Source: Merdiplasma sp045118075
Lineage (GTDB): Bacteria > Bacillota > Clostridia > Lachnospirales > Lachnospiraceae
NCBI GenBank assembly: GCA_045118075.1
Contig: JBGUOI010000039.1
Coordinates: forward strand, 1-22,238
Direction of reading: 5' to 3'
Length of the DNA stretch: 22,238 nt
Shown here: positions 1 through 7,539 of the stretch, in pieces
Position numbering within the stretch: position 1 is the stretch's first letter
How the letters are laid out: each line of letters starts with the position of its first letter
Program-made: the position numbers and the translations under genes
The notes under the pieces: generated by a model
The model's input: the letters and a program-made list of their open reading frames with translations, nothing else
What the model was told of the DNA's origin: nothing
The model's database searches: none

Positions 1-102
1 GATGCAGGCCAGCAGGCTGATACCCAGTGTAATGGTCCTCACATCCAGGTTCTGGCTGGCGATCATCCGGATCGTTTCCGTTACTTCCGTCATACTGATC
101 AT
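1..102 (-). CDS. PFL family protein (UPF0210/DUF711), N-terminal fragment
   Basis: The first 34 codons of a protein whose remainder lies beyond the left edge. The translation contains ETIRMIASQNLDVRTITLGI, which resembles the conserved N-terminus of the UPF0210 (PFL, pyruvate-formate-lyase-like fold) family, where a NLDVRTITMGISLLDC-like segment is typical. The function of the family is not established. The start is taken as the ATG at 102; a second in-frame ATG lies at 93, and a GGGCAGGA stretch upstream can serve as a modest ribosome binding site. The gene begins 30 bp after the ACT-domain gene. I recall UPF0237 ACT proteins and UPF0210 proteins as regular neighbours in Firmicutes, and that pairing supports both calls. 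Confidence 0.75.
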   Translation of the reverse strand, partial: MISMTEVTETIRMIASQNLDVRTITLGISLLACI

Positions 103-132
103 GTTGGTTTATCCTGCCCTTTCCGGTCTGTT

Positions 133-405
133 TCAGATTCTGTGCATGGCGCTGAAGATATCTTCCTGCATGCAGCGAATGCTCAGGTTCATCTGTGCTC
201 CGATCTCGTCCAGGTCATCAGCGATCTGCCCGGTATTTTTCTCGGAAGCGGAAGTATCTGTCACCATCATCATGTTGAAATACCCTCCCGTGATCGTCTG
301 GGAGATATCCAGGATATTGATCTTGTTCTGCGCCAGATAAGTACAGATCCTGGCGATGATTCCGACTGTATCATGTCCCACTACCGTGATTATCGTCTTT
401 TCCAT
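133..405 (-). CDS. ACT domain-containing protein, UPF0237 family
   Basis: A 90-residue protein made of a single ACT domain. It opens MEKTIITVVGHDTVGIIARI, the usual beta-strand plus ligand-loop start of the UPF0237 group, and continues with a segment containing NILDISQTI and FNMMMVTD. ACT domains bind small ligands, often amino acids, and usually regulate a partner; the ligand here is unknown. The ATG at 405 is chosen because AAAGGAG lies just upstream; the open frame continues a further 18 codons upstream without such a site. The neighbouring PFL/UPF0210 gene 30 bp downstream is the likely functional partner (inference from the family pairing). The metallo-hydrolase gene ends 29 bp upstream, so these genes are probably co-transcribed. 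Confidence 0.88.
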   Translation of the reverse strand: MEKTIITVVGHDTVGIIARICTYLAQNKINILDISQTITGGYFNMMMVTDTSASEKNTGQIADDLDEIGAQMNLSIRCMQEDIFSAMHRI

Positions 406-434
406 ATCTTCTCCTTTCGTCCCGTCTGTCCGTC

Positions 435-1232
435 TCAGATTCGGTACAGACCTGAACACTCCTCCCTCGATGCCACCGTGATCTCAAAGTCATCGCCCCG
501 GTACGGATTGTCTCCGAGGGTGATCTCACTGGTCACCGTGGCAAAAGCAAGCGCCTCGTAATTGTTTTCCTTGCTGAGGTGTCCGAGGACCACATGCTTC
601 ATCTCATCGTGAAGAATATCCCCTAAAAGCCTTCCGCAGTGCAGATTGGACAGGTGGCCCGTCTCTCCCAGTATCCGGATCTTGAGCGGGTAGGGATAAG
701 GTCCCACCTGGAGCATATTGATATCGTGGTTCGATTCAATAACGATCGAATCGAGTCCCTTCAAGTGTTCGATGATATAGTCATCATAGCAGCCCATATC
801 CGTTGCGACGGCAAATTTCTTTCCGTCCGCCTCGATCCGATAGCCCACCGGTTCGGCTGCATCGTGCATAATATGGAAGGGTTCTATGACCATGCCGCCG
901 ACGCTGAACGGCCGGTCGGCCTCCACCTTGTGAAAAAGCTCACGGTCAAGCCTTCCCAGGGATGAACAATGAAAAAGATAATCCATCGTTCCTCCGGTCG
1001 CGTAGACAGGTACCTTATATTTCCTGGCCAGTACCCCGATGCTTCGGATATGGTCAATATGCTCATGAGTGATGAGGATGCCGTCGAGGTCTTTTCCGCT
1101 GCGTCCGGCCTTATTCAGGCCTTCCTCTATTCTTTTGCCGCTGATTCCTGCATCGATCAGCAGGCTGACATGATCATTCCCGACGAAGGTACAGTTTCCG
1201 CTGCTCCCGCTGGCTATTGTGCAAAATTCCAT
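435..1232 (-). CDS. MBL-fold metallo-hydrolase, WalJ/YycJ-like
   Basis: A 265-residue metallo-beta-lactamase-fold hydrolase. The metal-binding signature THEHIDH is at residues 55-61 (H56, H58, D60, H61), preceded by a start of the type FCTIASGSSGNC that is typical of the WalJ/YycJ group. Further metal ligands are likely in MHDAAEP (H around 122), ATDMGC (D around 144) and GHLS near the C-terminus. Known members are single-domain, cytoplasmic, predicted nucleases or phosphodiesterases linked to the WalKR wall-control or DNA repair genes in bacilli; here the gene follows polA and coaE instead. The ATG at 1232 lies inside the end of coaE (19-bp overlap), which suggests translational coupling. 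The substrate cannot be read from sequence. Confidence 0.88.
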   Translation of the reverse strand: MEFCTIASGSSGNCTFVGNDHVSLLIDAGISGKRIEEGLNKAGRSGKDLDGILITHEHIDHIRSIGVLARKYKVPVYATGGTMDYLFHCSSLGRLDRELFHKVEADRPFSVGGMVIEPFHIMHDAAEPVGYRIEADGKKFAVATDMGCYDDYIIEHLKGLDSIVIESNHDINMLQVGPYPYPLKIRILGETGHLSNLHCGRLLGDILHDEMKHVVLGHLSKENNYEALAFATVTSEITLGDNPYRGDDFEITVASREECSGLYRI

Positions 1233-1837
1233 TTATTTTCAAGTCCTCTGTCGATCTGTTCAAAAGTAACTGCCGTATCATCACTGTTGTTGTCGATGAT
1301 CCTGGCAGCGTGCCGAATATAGTAATTTTCGTCTTCCTGGGCAGCCATCATGGCATCGATCCTGTTATCGTCATATCCCCGTCCCGCTTTCAGCCGTCTG
1401 CGGCGCACATCACGATCTGCATGGATATACCAGACCTCATCACAGATGCCGGAAAATCCGGACTGTACAAGAATTGCCGACTCGACCGCCGCAAGAGAGA
1501 CTCCTTCTGCGGCTGCCCGGCTGATCGCGTCGTCAACATATCTTTTCACGGCGGGGTGTACCAGCTGATTGACTTTTTCCATCAGTTCCCTGTCTTCGAA
1601 AAGGATCCGGGCCATCAGGCTCCTGTCCAGCGTCTTATCGGGAAGCACGATCTGAGGTCCGAGAAGATCTATCATTCCCTTATAACATTCGCCTCCGGGC
1701 ATCTGCATGCTGCGGGCGATCGCGTCACATTCAAGCACCAGGGCTTTCCATCTTTCTTTCAGATAGGTAAGCACCACGCTCTTTCCCGTACCTGCCGGCC
1801 CGGTCAGGCCCAGTACAAACGGCTTATTTTGCGTCAT
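1214..1837 (-). CDS. coaE: Dephospho-CoA kinase
   Basis: Catalyses the last step of coenzyme A synthesis: ATP-dependent phosphorylation of the 3'-hydroxyl of dephospho-CoA in the cytoplasm. The 207-residue length fits the family. A P-loop GPAGTGKS is at residues 13-20 after the beta strand FVLGLT, and the segment CDAIARSMQMPGG and the HPAVKRYVDDAI region match the substrate-binding and lid parts of CoaE. The start ATG at 1837 lies within the last codons of polA (14-bp overlap), with a GGGAG ribosome binding site inside polA. The gene in turn overlaps the metallo-hydrolase gene downstream. polA-coaE linkage is common in Firmicutes. One mild peculiarity is the P-loop itself, GPAGTGKS, where many CoaE proteins have GGIGSGKS. 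Confidence 0.93.
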   Translation of the reverse strand: MTQNKPFVLGLTGPAGTGKSVVLTYLKERWKALVLECDAIARSMQMPGGECYKGMIDLLGPQIVLPDKTLDRSLMARILFEDRELMEKVNQLVHPAVKRYVDDAISRAAAEGVSLAAVESAILVQSGFSGICDEVWYIHADRDVRRRRLKAGRGYDDNRIDAMMAAQEDENYYIRHAARIIDNNSDDTAVTFEQIDRGLENKWNFAQ

Positions 1838-4511
1838 ACCAGCTCTCCCCCGTGTGCATATCGATCTCCAGGTCGACTCTCAGGTCAGCGGCCCCCATCA
1901 TCTCCTCGCGCAGGATCTTCTGCACCTGCTCCAGTTCATCCGGCCGGGCTTCCACGAGAAGTTCATCATGGATCTGCAGGATCAGCTTTGAGCGCAGGCC
2001 TTCCCTCCGGAGGCGTTCATCTACCCGAATCATGGCGATCTTGATAATATCTGCAGCCGTTCCCTGGATCGGAGAATTCATGGCGACCCTCTCTCCGAAC
2101 GACCGCCTCATGAAATTGCTTTCATGAAGTTCCGGAACCGGACGCCGTCTCCCAAGCAGTGTCTTCGCATAACCTGTCTGCCTGGCATCTTCCACCAGGT
2201 GATCCAGAAAAGCTTTAATTCCGGGATAGGTTTTAAAATACTGCTCGATATACTCCGCCGCTTCCTGGCGGCTGATGCTCAGTCCCTGGCTCAGGCCAAA
2301 GGAACTGATGCCGTAAACGATACCGAAATTGACTGCTTTTGCGTTCCTCCGGTGCAGGTCGTCCACCTGATCAAGAGGAATCTGGAAAACCTGCGAGGCC
2401 GTGATGGAGTGTATATCCTGTGCCTGATGATAGGCTTCGATCAGCTTCTCGTCACCGGACATATGCGCGAGGACCCTCAGTTCGATCTGGGAGTAGTCCG
2501 CATCGACGAACACCTGTCCGTCGGCAGGAACGAATACTTTCCGAAGTTCCCTGCCAAGCGGTGTGCGTACCGGGATATTCTGCAGATTAGGATCCGCGCT
2601 GCTGATCCTTCCGGTCGCGGTGACCGTCTGGTTAAAGCGTCCGTGGATCCGTCCGTCTTCCCGGATAAAGGCCGTCAGGCCCTCAGCGTAGGTCGAACGC
2701 AGTTTGGTCAGCTGCCTGTACTCGAGGATATCCGCCACAAACGGATAAGAATCCGCCAGTTTATCCAGGATATCTGCCGAAGTCGAATATCCGGTCTTTG
2801 TCTTTTTCCCGTAAGGCATTCCCATCTTCTCAAAAAGAATGACCCCGAGCTGCTTGGGCGAATTGATATTAAATTCCTCCCCTGCCTGCTCATAGATCTG
2901 CTTCTCGAGAAGAGTGATGCGCTCCTGAAGCCGCTCAGAATATGAGTGAAGCTCCTGCGCGCGCACGCCGATTCCTTCTTTTTCCATCCGGTAGAGGATA
3001 AAGAGCAGAGGCATTTCTATCTGTCTGTACAGATCCCACATTCCAAATTCTTTCAGTTTGCTGCCGATCCCCTCAGGCGCCAGGAAAGCGGTAAGCGCCT
3101 CGGCGCATGCACACTCGGCAAACGCCTCCTCTTTCTTTTCTTCATCCAGGCTCTGGAGCACCTTCTTCCCGGTCAGCTCCTGTGCGGCCTTAAGATCCAG
3201 ACCGGCATACTCCCTCGCGATCATGTCGTAGGGATAATTACCGCTCAGCGGATTGATCAGGTACGCACCGACAGCGGCATCATCATATTTATCAGCATTA
3301 AAAAGGCCGTCTCCGGCGTCGAGCACGGAAAGCTGGCTTTTCAGGTCAACCGCCGAGATACTCTTCGCTTTTTTACAGATCTCCCGCAAAAGAGCCGCTG
3401 CCCGGTCACTGCCGATTCTGTTCTCCTCCAAAACAAGTCCGCTGCCGCAGATGATGCAGATGACTTCTTCCCCGGACAGGGCAAAAGACCAGATGTCTTC
3501 CAAGACCGCACCTCCGGGAATGGAGATGCCGACTCTTCCGGGAGACTTGGCCCATTCCTTATCCAGTTCCTCTTCAAGGGAAGAAAGCGCCGCGTTATCA
3601 CGAACAAAACGGATGGCAAACCGGTTACCGGACGGACTTTCTTTTCCCTCAAACCGTGACAGCATGGTTCGAAAACCCAGTTTTTTGCAAAGTTCTAGGG
3701 CTTCTGGCGTATAGATGTCTCCTATTTTTGCTGCCTCAAGATCCAGCTTAAAGGGGCTGTGCCGGTCGATCGTGGCCAGCGTCTTTGAAAGGACCGCCAG
3801 GTCATAGTGTTCGGTCAGGGAAGTACGGGCACGCGGCGGGGTGATCTCATCCCGGTGTTCATAAGCATTTTCGACAGACCCGTAGGCAGCGATGATCTTT
3901 GCGGCCGTCTTTTCCCCTACCCCGGGTATTCCGGGTATATTATCCGATGCATCTCCCATCAATGCCTTTAAGTCAATGATCTGGGCAGGCGTAACCTGAT
4001 ACTGCTCAAGCACATCCTTCGCATAAAAATCCTCGATCTCGCTTTTGCCTTGTTTCGTCCTGGGCATTCTTACACACACGGTATCCGAAGCAAGCTGCAG
4101 CAGATCGCGGTCACCGGAGACGATACGCACATCCATCCCCGCTTCTGACGCGCTCAGGGAGACCGTCCCGATCAGGTCGTCCGCCTCATAGCCTTCCAGC
4201 ATCATCATCGGAATATTCATTGCTCCGAGAATCTCCTTGATGAGAGGTACCTGTTCCCTCAATTCATCCGGCATTCCTTTCCTGGTTCCTTTATAATCCG
4301 CATAGATCTTGTGGCGGAACGTCGGCGCTTTCATATCAAAAGCCACCGCCAGATACTGAGCCTGCTCTTCATCCAGGATCCTGAACAGAATATTCAGGAA
4401 ACCGTAGACGGCATTAGTATGGATCCCGCCTTCCCCGGTCAGGAGCGGAACACCGTAAAACGCCCTGTTCAGTATGCTGTGTCCGTCGATCAGGATGATC
4501 TTTTCACTCAT
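1824..4511 (-). CDS. polA: DNA polymerase I with an apparently inactive proofreading domain
   Basis: An 895-residue family-A polymerase for Okazaki-fragment maturation and repair. The N-terminal 5'-nuclease domain (about residues 1-290) has DGHSILNRAFYG, EGYEADDLIGT, VSGDRDLLQL and the helix-hairpin segment GDASDNIPGIPGVGEKTA. The polymerase domain carries motif A (DYSQIELR, catalytic D672), motif B (RRNAKAVNFGIVYG, 721-734) and motif C (HDE at 848-850). Between them lies an exonuclease-like domain (about 300-480) without the DxE motif: the place where E. coli has DTET reads ISIPGGAV. The other metal ligands are also largely missing, as in Bacillus and Thermus enzymes. The start ATG at 4511 has AAGGAGG upstream. 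The gene lies 12 bp downstream of the anti-sigma-like gene and overlaps coaE. Confidence 0.97.
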   Translation of the reverse strand: MSEKIILIDGHSILNRAFYGVPLLTGEGGIHTNAVYGFLNILFRILDEEQAQYLAVAFDMKAPTFRHKIYADYKGTRKGMPDELREQVPLIKEILGAMNIPMMMLEGYEADDLIGTVSLSASEAGMDVRIVSGDRDLLQLASDTVCVRMPRTKQGKSEIEDFYAKDVLEQYQVTPAQIIDLKALMGDASDNIPGIPGVGEKTAAKIIAAYGSVENAYEHRDEITPPRARTSLTEHYDLAVLSKTLATIDRHSPFKLDLEAAKIGDIYTPEALELCKKLGFRTMLSRFEGKESPSGNRFAIRFVRDNAALSSLEEELDKEWAKSPGRVGISIPGGAVLEDIWSFALSGEEVICIICGSGLVLEENRIGSDRAAALLREICKKAKSISAVDLKSQLSVLDAGDGLFNADKYDDAAVGAYLINPLSGNYPYDMIAREYAGLDLKAAQELTGKKVLQSLDEEKKEEAFAECACAEALTAFLAPEGIGSKLKEFGMWDLYRQIEMPLLFILYRMEKEGIGVRAQELHSYSERLQERITLLEKQIYEQAGEEFNINSPKQLGVILFEKMGMPYGKKTKTGYSTSADILDKLADSYPFVADILEYRQLTKLRSTYAEGLTAFIREDGRIHGRFNQTVTATGRISSADPNLQNIPVRTPLGRELRKVFVPADGQVFVDADYSQIELRVLAHMSGDEKLIEAYHQAQDIHSITASQVFQIPLDQVDDLHRRNAKAVNFGIVYGISSFGLSQGLSISRQEAAEYIEQYFKTYPGIKAFLDHLVEDARQTGYAKTLLGRRRPVPELHESNFMRRSFGERVAMNSPIQGTAADIIKIAMIRVDERLRREGLRSKLILQIHDELLVEARPDELEQVQKILREEMMGAADLRVDLEIDMHTGESWYDAK

Positions 4512-4523
4512 GACGCCTCCTTA

Positions 4524-5030
4524 TCACGAAGATGCTTCCGTCATTATTTCCGATATTACAGATTCCGTCTCGGATTCCGTCTGTATTTCTTCATAAACCT
4601 GTTCACCGTGTCTTCCTCTGAACAATCCGCGTATCTTCTCACCAACGCTGCGGGGGCTGAAAGGTAGATCAGGGGACAGCAGCCCGGCCGTCAGCATAAT
4701 GACGGCGAAAAACGCAGCAACGCCTGAAAAGGTCTGCAGTGAGCGGTATCTCTTTCGTTTTTTCAGGTACGCTTTGGAACGCGAGATCATCTCCTTAAGC
4801 GAATACGGCAGCTCCTGCTGCCCCGGGTCATCCCTTAACGCGCTGTATACCGTATGGAATACATTAAGCTCATCATAGCAGTCCCTGCAGTGATCCATAT
4901 GCTCAATGAAACGTGCGAGCTCATCTTCCGTCAGCTTTCCGCCCAGATAAGGTTCGATCATTTTCTGGGCTTCCAGGCATCCGATCGGCCCGGACTTATC
5001 TCTTCGCGCTATCCTTCTTTTTATTACCAT
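4524..5030 (-). CDS. Zinc-finger (anti-sigma-type) single-pass membrane protein
   Basis: A 168-residue protein. Residues 18-51 contain C18 and an HxxxCxxC group (H44, C48, C51), the pattern of the zinc-binding anti-sigma (ZAS / putative zinc-finger) domain. A basic, lysine/arginine-rich stretch (around 88-97) precedes one hydrophobic segment (about 100-118), and the C-terminal tail is rich in Glu, Ser and Thr. ZAS proteins normally bind and hold an ECF sigma factor, but no sigma factor gene is next to it or elsewhere in this window, so its partner is unknown. The ATG at 5030 is chosen: it sits inside the last codons of the upstream transferase gene (ATGGTAA overlap) with GAGGAGGGAG upstream, implying coupled translation. 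The frame is open 20 codons further upstream, but without a better signal. Confidence 0.75.
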   Translation of the reverse strand: MVIKRRIARRDKSGPIGCLEAQKMIEPYLGGKLTEDELARFIEHMDHCRDCYDELNVFHTVYSALRDDPGQQELPYSLKEMISRSKAYLKKRKRYRSLQTFSGVAAFFAVIMLTAGLLSPDLPFSPRSVGEKIRGLFRGRHGEQVYEEIQTESETESVISEIMTEASS

Positions 5031-6166
5031 GGCGGCAGTTCTCCCTCCTCGATCAGGAACCTGATCCTCTTTGCCGCCTTTCCGTCGCATGACGACATAT
5101 ATTTTTCAAGGAAGAGGCTTATCTCGCGGCGCAGCTCTTCATCCGGACCGGGACCGGCCAGTCGGATTTTCGAAGCCAGGTCCTGCCGGCGCATTACATG
5201 GACAGCCGGAATCTTGCCGTAGTCCAGATAAAATCCCCTTTTCCGGCTGTATTCTTCAAGATCCGGGCAGTACAAGATCAATGACCTGTTAAAAAGCATG
5301 TACTCAAAGATCAGCGAAGAATAATCCGCGATCAGCACATCCGTCACAGGAAAAAGGTCCTGACACGGAAGCGGACAAAGATGAGGATCATCCGGATCTT
5401 CCGCTTTCATATGCGGATGAAGGCAGGCAAGCAATTTCCACTCAGGACCAAGTTCCGAAGAGAGTTTATCCAGATCGATCCTGATGCTCTTTCCTTCGGC
5501 GGCGTTGCCCCTGAATGTGGGAGCCCAGACGGCGATCTTCTTTCCGGCCGCATCCGGATACATCTCGTAAAAGGCATCTCTTTTCCTGCTGATCCAGTTC
5601 TCAGAATAAAAAGCATCGGTACGGCATACCCCCGCCGAAATCACGTTTTGCTCCGGAAGCTTCATGGCTCCGGCAAAGGCAGGTACACATGCCGGTGAAG
5701 AGACCGTGACCAGATCCGTATTTTTAAAGACATGTCCCTTGAATGAGGGAGGGATATCATCCGGCGCATCATATCCAAACCGCTTCAGGCATCCGCAGGC
5801 ATGCCACAGCTGGATGACTTTCGTCCCCTTTCTTTTCCGGCAGGAAGCCGCCGGCAGAAAATTATCGCAGATCACCACATACTCGGCGCCGGCGTAAAGT
5901 CTCATGAACCGGATCATTCCGGCCAGCAGAGTGAAAAAAGAGGTATTCTGGTAGTCAAGGTAGATCTCTGTTACTTTGCACTTCCCGCTTCTTTTGAGCG
6001 CAAAGTACAGGGTATCCATACTCGGCGGGCGCTTGTTGTGATGGGCATCTGCAAACACTACGCTCCCTTTCCGGATCCTCCGGACACAGAAAATACGGTA
6101 ACAGACCGGAAGAAAGAGCTGCTGCGCAGCCATTTTCGCGTATTGTTTCAATCTGAAAGACAGCAA
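5024..6166 (-). CDS. CDP-glycerol glycerophosphotransferase family protein (TagB/TagF-like), copy 1
   Basis: A 380-residue member of the family that moves glycerol-phosphate (or ribitol-phosphate) from a CDP-activated donor onto teichoic acid or related surface polymers at the cytoplasmic membrane face. Conserved blocks are QLWHACG (119-125), AGVCRTDAF (178-186), APTFRG (215-220), LHPH (249-252) and ADYSSLIFEY (280-289). Family knowledge puts the histidines of the WHA and HPH motifs at the active site. The start is TTG at 6166: AAAGGAGG sits 5 nt upstream, whereas the first in-frame ATG (codon 12) has no such site. It starts 17 bp after the related gene at 6184-7344; the two are paralogues. 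The length is short for a polymerase with an extra domain, so a TagB-like primase or a modifying role is possible. The acceptor is unknown. Confidence 0.87.
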   Translation of the reverse strand: MLSFRLKQYAKMAAQQLFLPVCYRIFCVRRIRKGSVVFADAHHNKRPPSMDTLYFALKRSGKCKVTEIYLDYQNTSFFTLLAGMIRFMRLYAGAEYVVICDNFLPAASCRKRKGTKVIQLWHACGCLKRFGYDAPDDIPPSFKGHVFKNTDLVTVSSPACVPAFAGAMKLPEQNVISAGVCRTDAFYSENWISRKRDAFYEMYPDAAGKKIAVWAPTFRGNAAEGKSIRIDLDKLSSELGPEWKLLACLHPHMKAEDPDDPHLCPLPCQDLFPVTDVLIADYSSLIFEYMLFNRSLILYCPDLEEYSRKRGFYLDYGKIPAVHVMRRQDLASKIRLAGPGPDEELRREISLFLEKYMSSCDGKAAKRIRFLIEEGELPPW

Positions 6167-6183
6167 TCGCTCCTCCTTTCCGA

Positions 6184-7344
6184 TCAGGCCTGATCCGTAT
6201 CAAACAACAGGGAAATGATCCTTTCCGTCGCAGCGCCGTCGCACGATTCCATATATTTTTTCCGGAAGCGGGAGACCTTGCCCGGGTCAAAATGATCGGC
6301 TGCCAGAAGGATCTCCCGGGCCAGTTCATCAACAGTCCGGCAAAGCGGTCCCGGAATCATTTCCTCATAGGGTTCGTAAAAACCATTCCATTTAAGATAT
6401 TCTTCAAGGTCGTATGCAAAAAAGAACATCGGGCGCTCAAACAGGGAGTACTCAAAGATCAGGGACGAATAATCCGTGATCACCATATCCGAGACACACA
6501 AAAGCTCATCGATCTTCATCGTGCCCGGATCAAGAACCAGTCCCTCTCCTTCGGGAACAGCCGGAATCTCCTTCACGAGCGGATGGTGTTTTATGACCAG
6601 GCAGAATTCATCTCCAAGCATCGATAAGAGCCTTCGCGGTTCAAAACCGGGTGCCGTGGTCACATGAGGTGTCCTTCCGCGGAACGTAGGAGCATATAGC
6701 AGGATCTTCTTCCCCTCCGCCTCCGGATAGCGGGCATAAAAGTGTTTCCTTGCTCTGGTCACGGTGTCCTTCTTAAAAAAGATATCCGTGCGGCTCACCC
6801 CTGTGCTTTGGATGACATCGGGCCGGTCTTTTAAGTCCATTGCGTCCGCATAAGCTTCTCTGACTGCAGGGGCCGAGACCGTGACAAGATCAAGATTGCA
6901 GTAAAGAGGATGCCGGCGCAGCCATTTTTCATCTGTCCCGTGCTCATTTCCGATGGTGCTTGCGCCAAACTTCTTAAAAGCGCCGCACGCGTGCCAGAGC
7001 TGGACGACTTTCGTCTCCGGCCGTTTCTTTACACAGCTGACGACTTCATTGATATCGCTTAAAAAAACCACACGCGCCGCCGCCATCTCCTTAAGAAGCC
7101 TGACGCTGCGCCTTACGAACTGAGGGTAGCTGACATGGGAACGGTCAAGCGCAATAAAGCGGCATTCAACATCATTCCGTTCACGCAGTGCTTTGGCGAT
7201 CAGTGCAAAACTGTCGGGCATCCTGTTTGTCCTGTATTCCACAAAAAGAACCCTGCAAGGATCTTTCTCCCTCAAACAGGAGGCTTTGTAAACTCCCGGA
7301 AGAAAGACATCAAAGAGCATGTCCTTGATCAGATTGGATGCCAT
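6184..7344 (-). CDS. CDP-glycerol glycerophosphotransferase family protein (TagB/TagF-like), copy 2
   Basis: A 386-residue paralogue of the following gene. It has the same blocks in the same order: QLWHACG (115-121), TGVSRTDIF (181-189), YAPTFRG (217-223), IKHHPL (251-256) and TDYSSLIFEY (290-299). It should transfer a polyol-phosphate unit from a CDP donor to a cell-surface polymer; the donor cannot be decided from sequence. The start is the ATG at 7344 with AAAGGAGGG upstream. The open frame runs 54 codons further upstream, but that extension is simply the tRNA-Leu gene read as protein, so a longer start is rejected. It is the first protein gene after the tRNA, about 60 bp away, with a hairpin between them. 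Two tandem copies suggest consecutive steps such as priming and extension (inference). Confidence 0.88.
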   Translation of the reverse strand: MASNLIKDMLFDVFLPGVYKASCLREKDPCRVLFVEYRTNRMPDSFALIAKALRERNDVECRFIALDRSHVSYPQFVRRSVRLLKEMAAARVVFLSDINEVVSCVKKRPETKVVQLWHACGAFKKFGASTIGNEHGTDEKWLRRHPLYCNLDLVTVSAPAVREAYADAMDLKDRPDVIQSTGVSRTDIFFKKDTVTRARKHFYARYPEAEGKKILLYAPTFRGRTPHVTTAPGFEPRRLLSMLGDEFCLVIKHHPLVKEIPAVPEGEGLVLDPGTMKIDELLCVSDMVITDYSSLIFEYSLFERPMFFFAYDLEEYLKWNGFYEPYEEMIPGPLCRTVDELAREILLAADHFDPGKVSRFRKKYMESCDGAATERIISLLFDTDQA

Positions 7345-7368
7345 CGCCTTTCCCTCCTTTATAGCACA

Positions 7369-7395
7369 ACAGGGATACCTCGGCGGTATCCCTGT
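7369..7395 (-). promoter_or_regulatory. Perfect 11-bp hairpin between tRNA-Leu and glycerophosphotransferase gene
   Basis: ACAGGGATACC and GGTATCCCTGT form a perfect inverted repeat around a 5-nt loop. On the transcribed strand it lies 9 nt after the tRNA 3' end and about 25 nt before the next start codon. No U-run follows (the next bases are TGTGCTATAAAGG), so it is not a clear intrinsic terminator. It may be a weak terminator, an RNase processing site or a stabilising 5' end for the downstream mRNA. Confidence 0.6.
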
Positions 7396-7404
7396 CCTTT
7401 CTCC

Positions 7405-7487
7405 TGCCCCAGGCCGGACTTGAACCGGCACTCTGTTGCCAGAGGCAGATTTTGAGTCTGCTGTGTCTGCCATTCCACCACTGAGGC
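7405..7487 (-). tRNA. tRNA-Leu (anticodon CAA)
   Basis: An 83-nt tRNA on the minus strand. The acceptor arms GCCTCAG and CTGGGGC pair over 7 bp with one G-U, and the discriminator base is A. The D region begins TGGTGGAATGGCAGACAC. The anticodon stem GCAGA/TCTGC holds the loop CTCAAAA, giving anticodon CAA, which reads the Leu codon UUG. A long variable arm, CTCTG-GCAA-CAGAG, marks a class II tRNA and fits Leu. The T arm GCCGG-TTCAAGT-CCGGC is intact. CCA is not encoded (GGAG follows), so it would be added by tRNA nucleotidyltransferase. A promoter lies just upstream. No integrase gene or duplicated 3' end nearby suggests it was used as an attachment site. Confidence 0.95.
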
Positions 7488-7496
7488 GCACAACAT

Positions 7497-7525
7497 ATAT
7501 TACCATATGAGCGGCAGATTAGCAA
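7497..7525 (-). promoter_or_regulatory. Promoter of tRNA-Leu
   Basis: On the minus strand TTGCTA (7525-7520) and TAATAT (7502-7497) are separated by exactly 17 bp, and the tRNA begins 9 nt after the -10 box. Each box matches 4 of 6 consensus positions, but spacing and placement are right for a sigma-A tRNA promoter. lysA ends 15 bp upstream without a terminator, so read-through is also possible. Confidence 0.65.
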
Positions 7526-7539
7526 GTATTGTGTTTTGA

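Noticed and set aside
7369..7395. Calling the hairpin after tRNA-Leu a plain intrinsic terminator.
   Set aside because: No U-run follows on the transcribed strand, so it is recorded only as a hairpin of unknown role.
7405..7487. Use of tRNA-Leu as an integration site for a mobile element.
   Set aside because: No integrase, no repeated tRNA 3' end and only core genes on both sides.
7345..7506. N-terminal extension of the second glycerophosphotransferase (54 extra codons).
   Set aside because: The extension is the tRNA-Leu gene read in frame; a good ribosome binding site marks the ATG at 7344.
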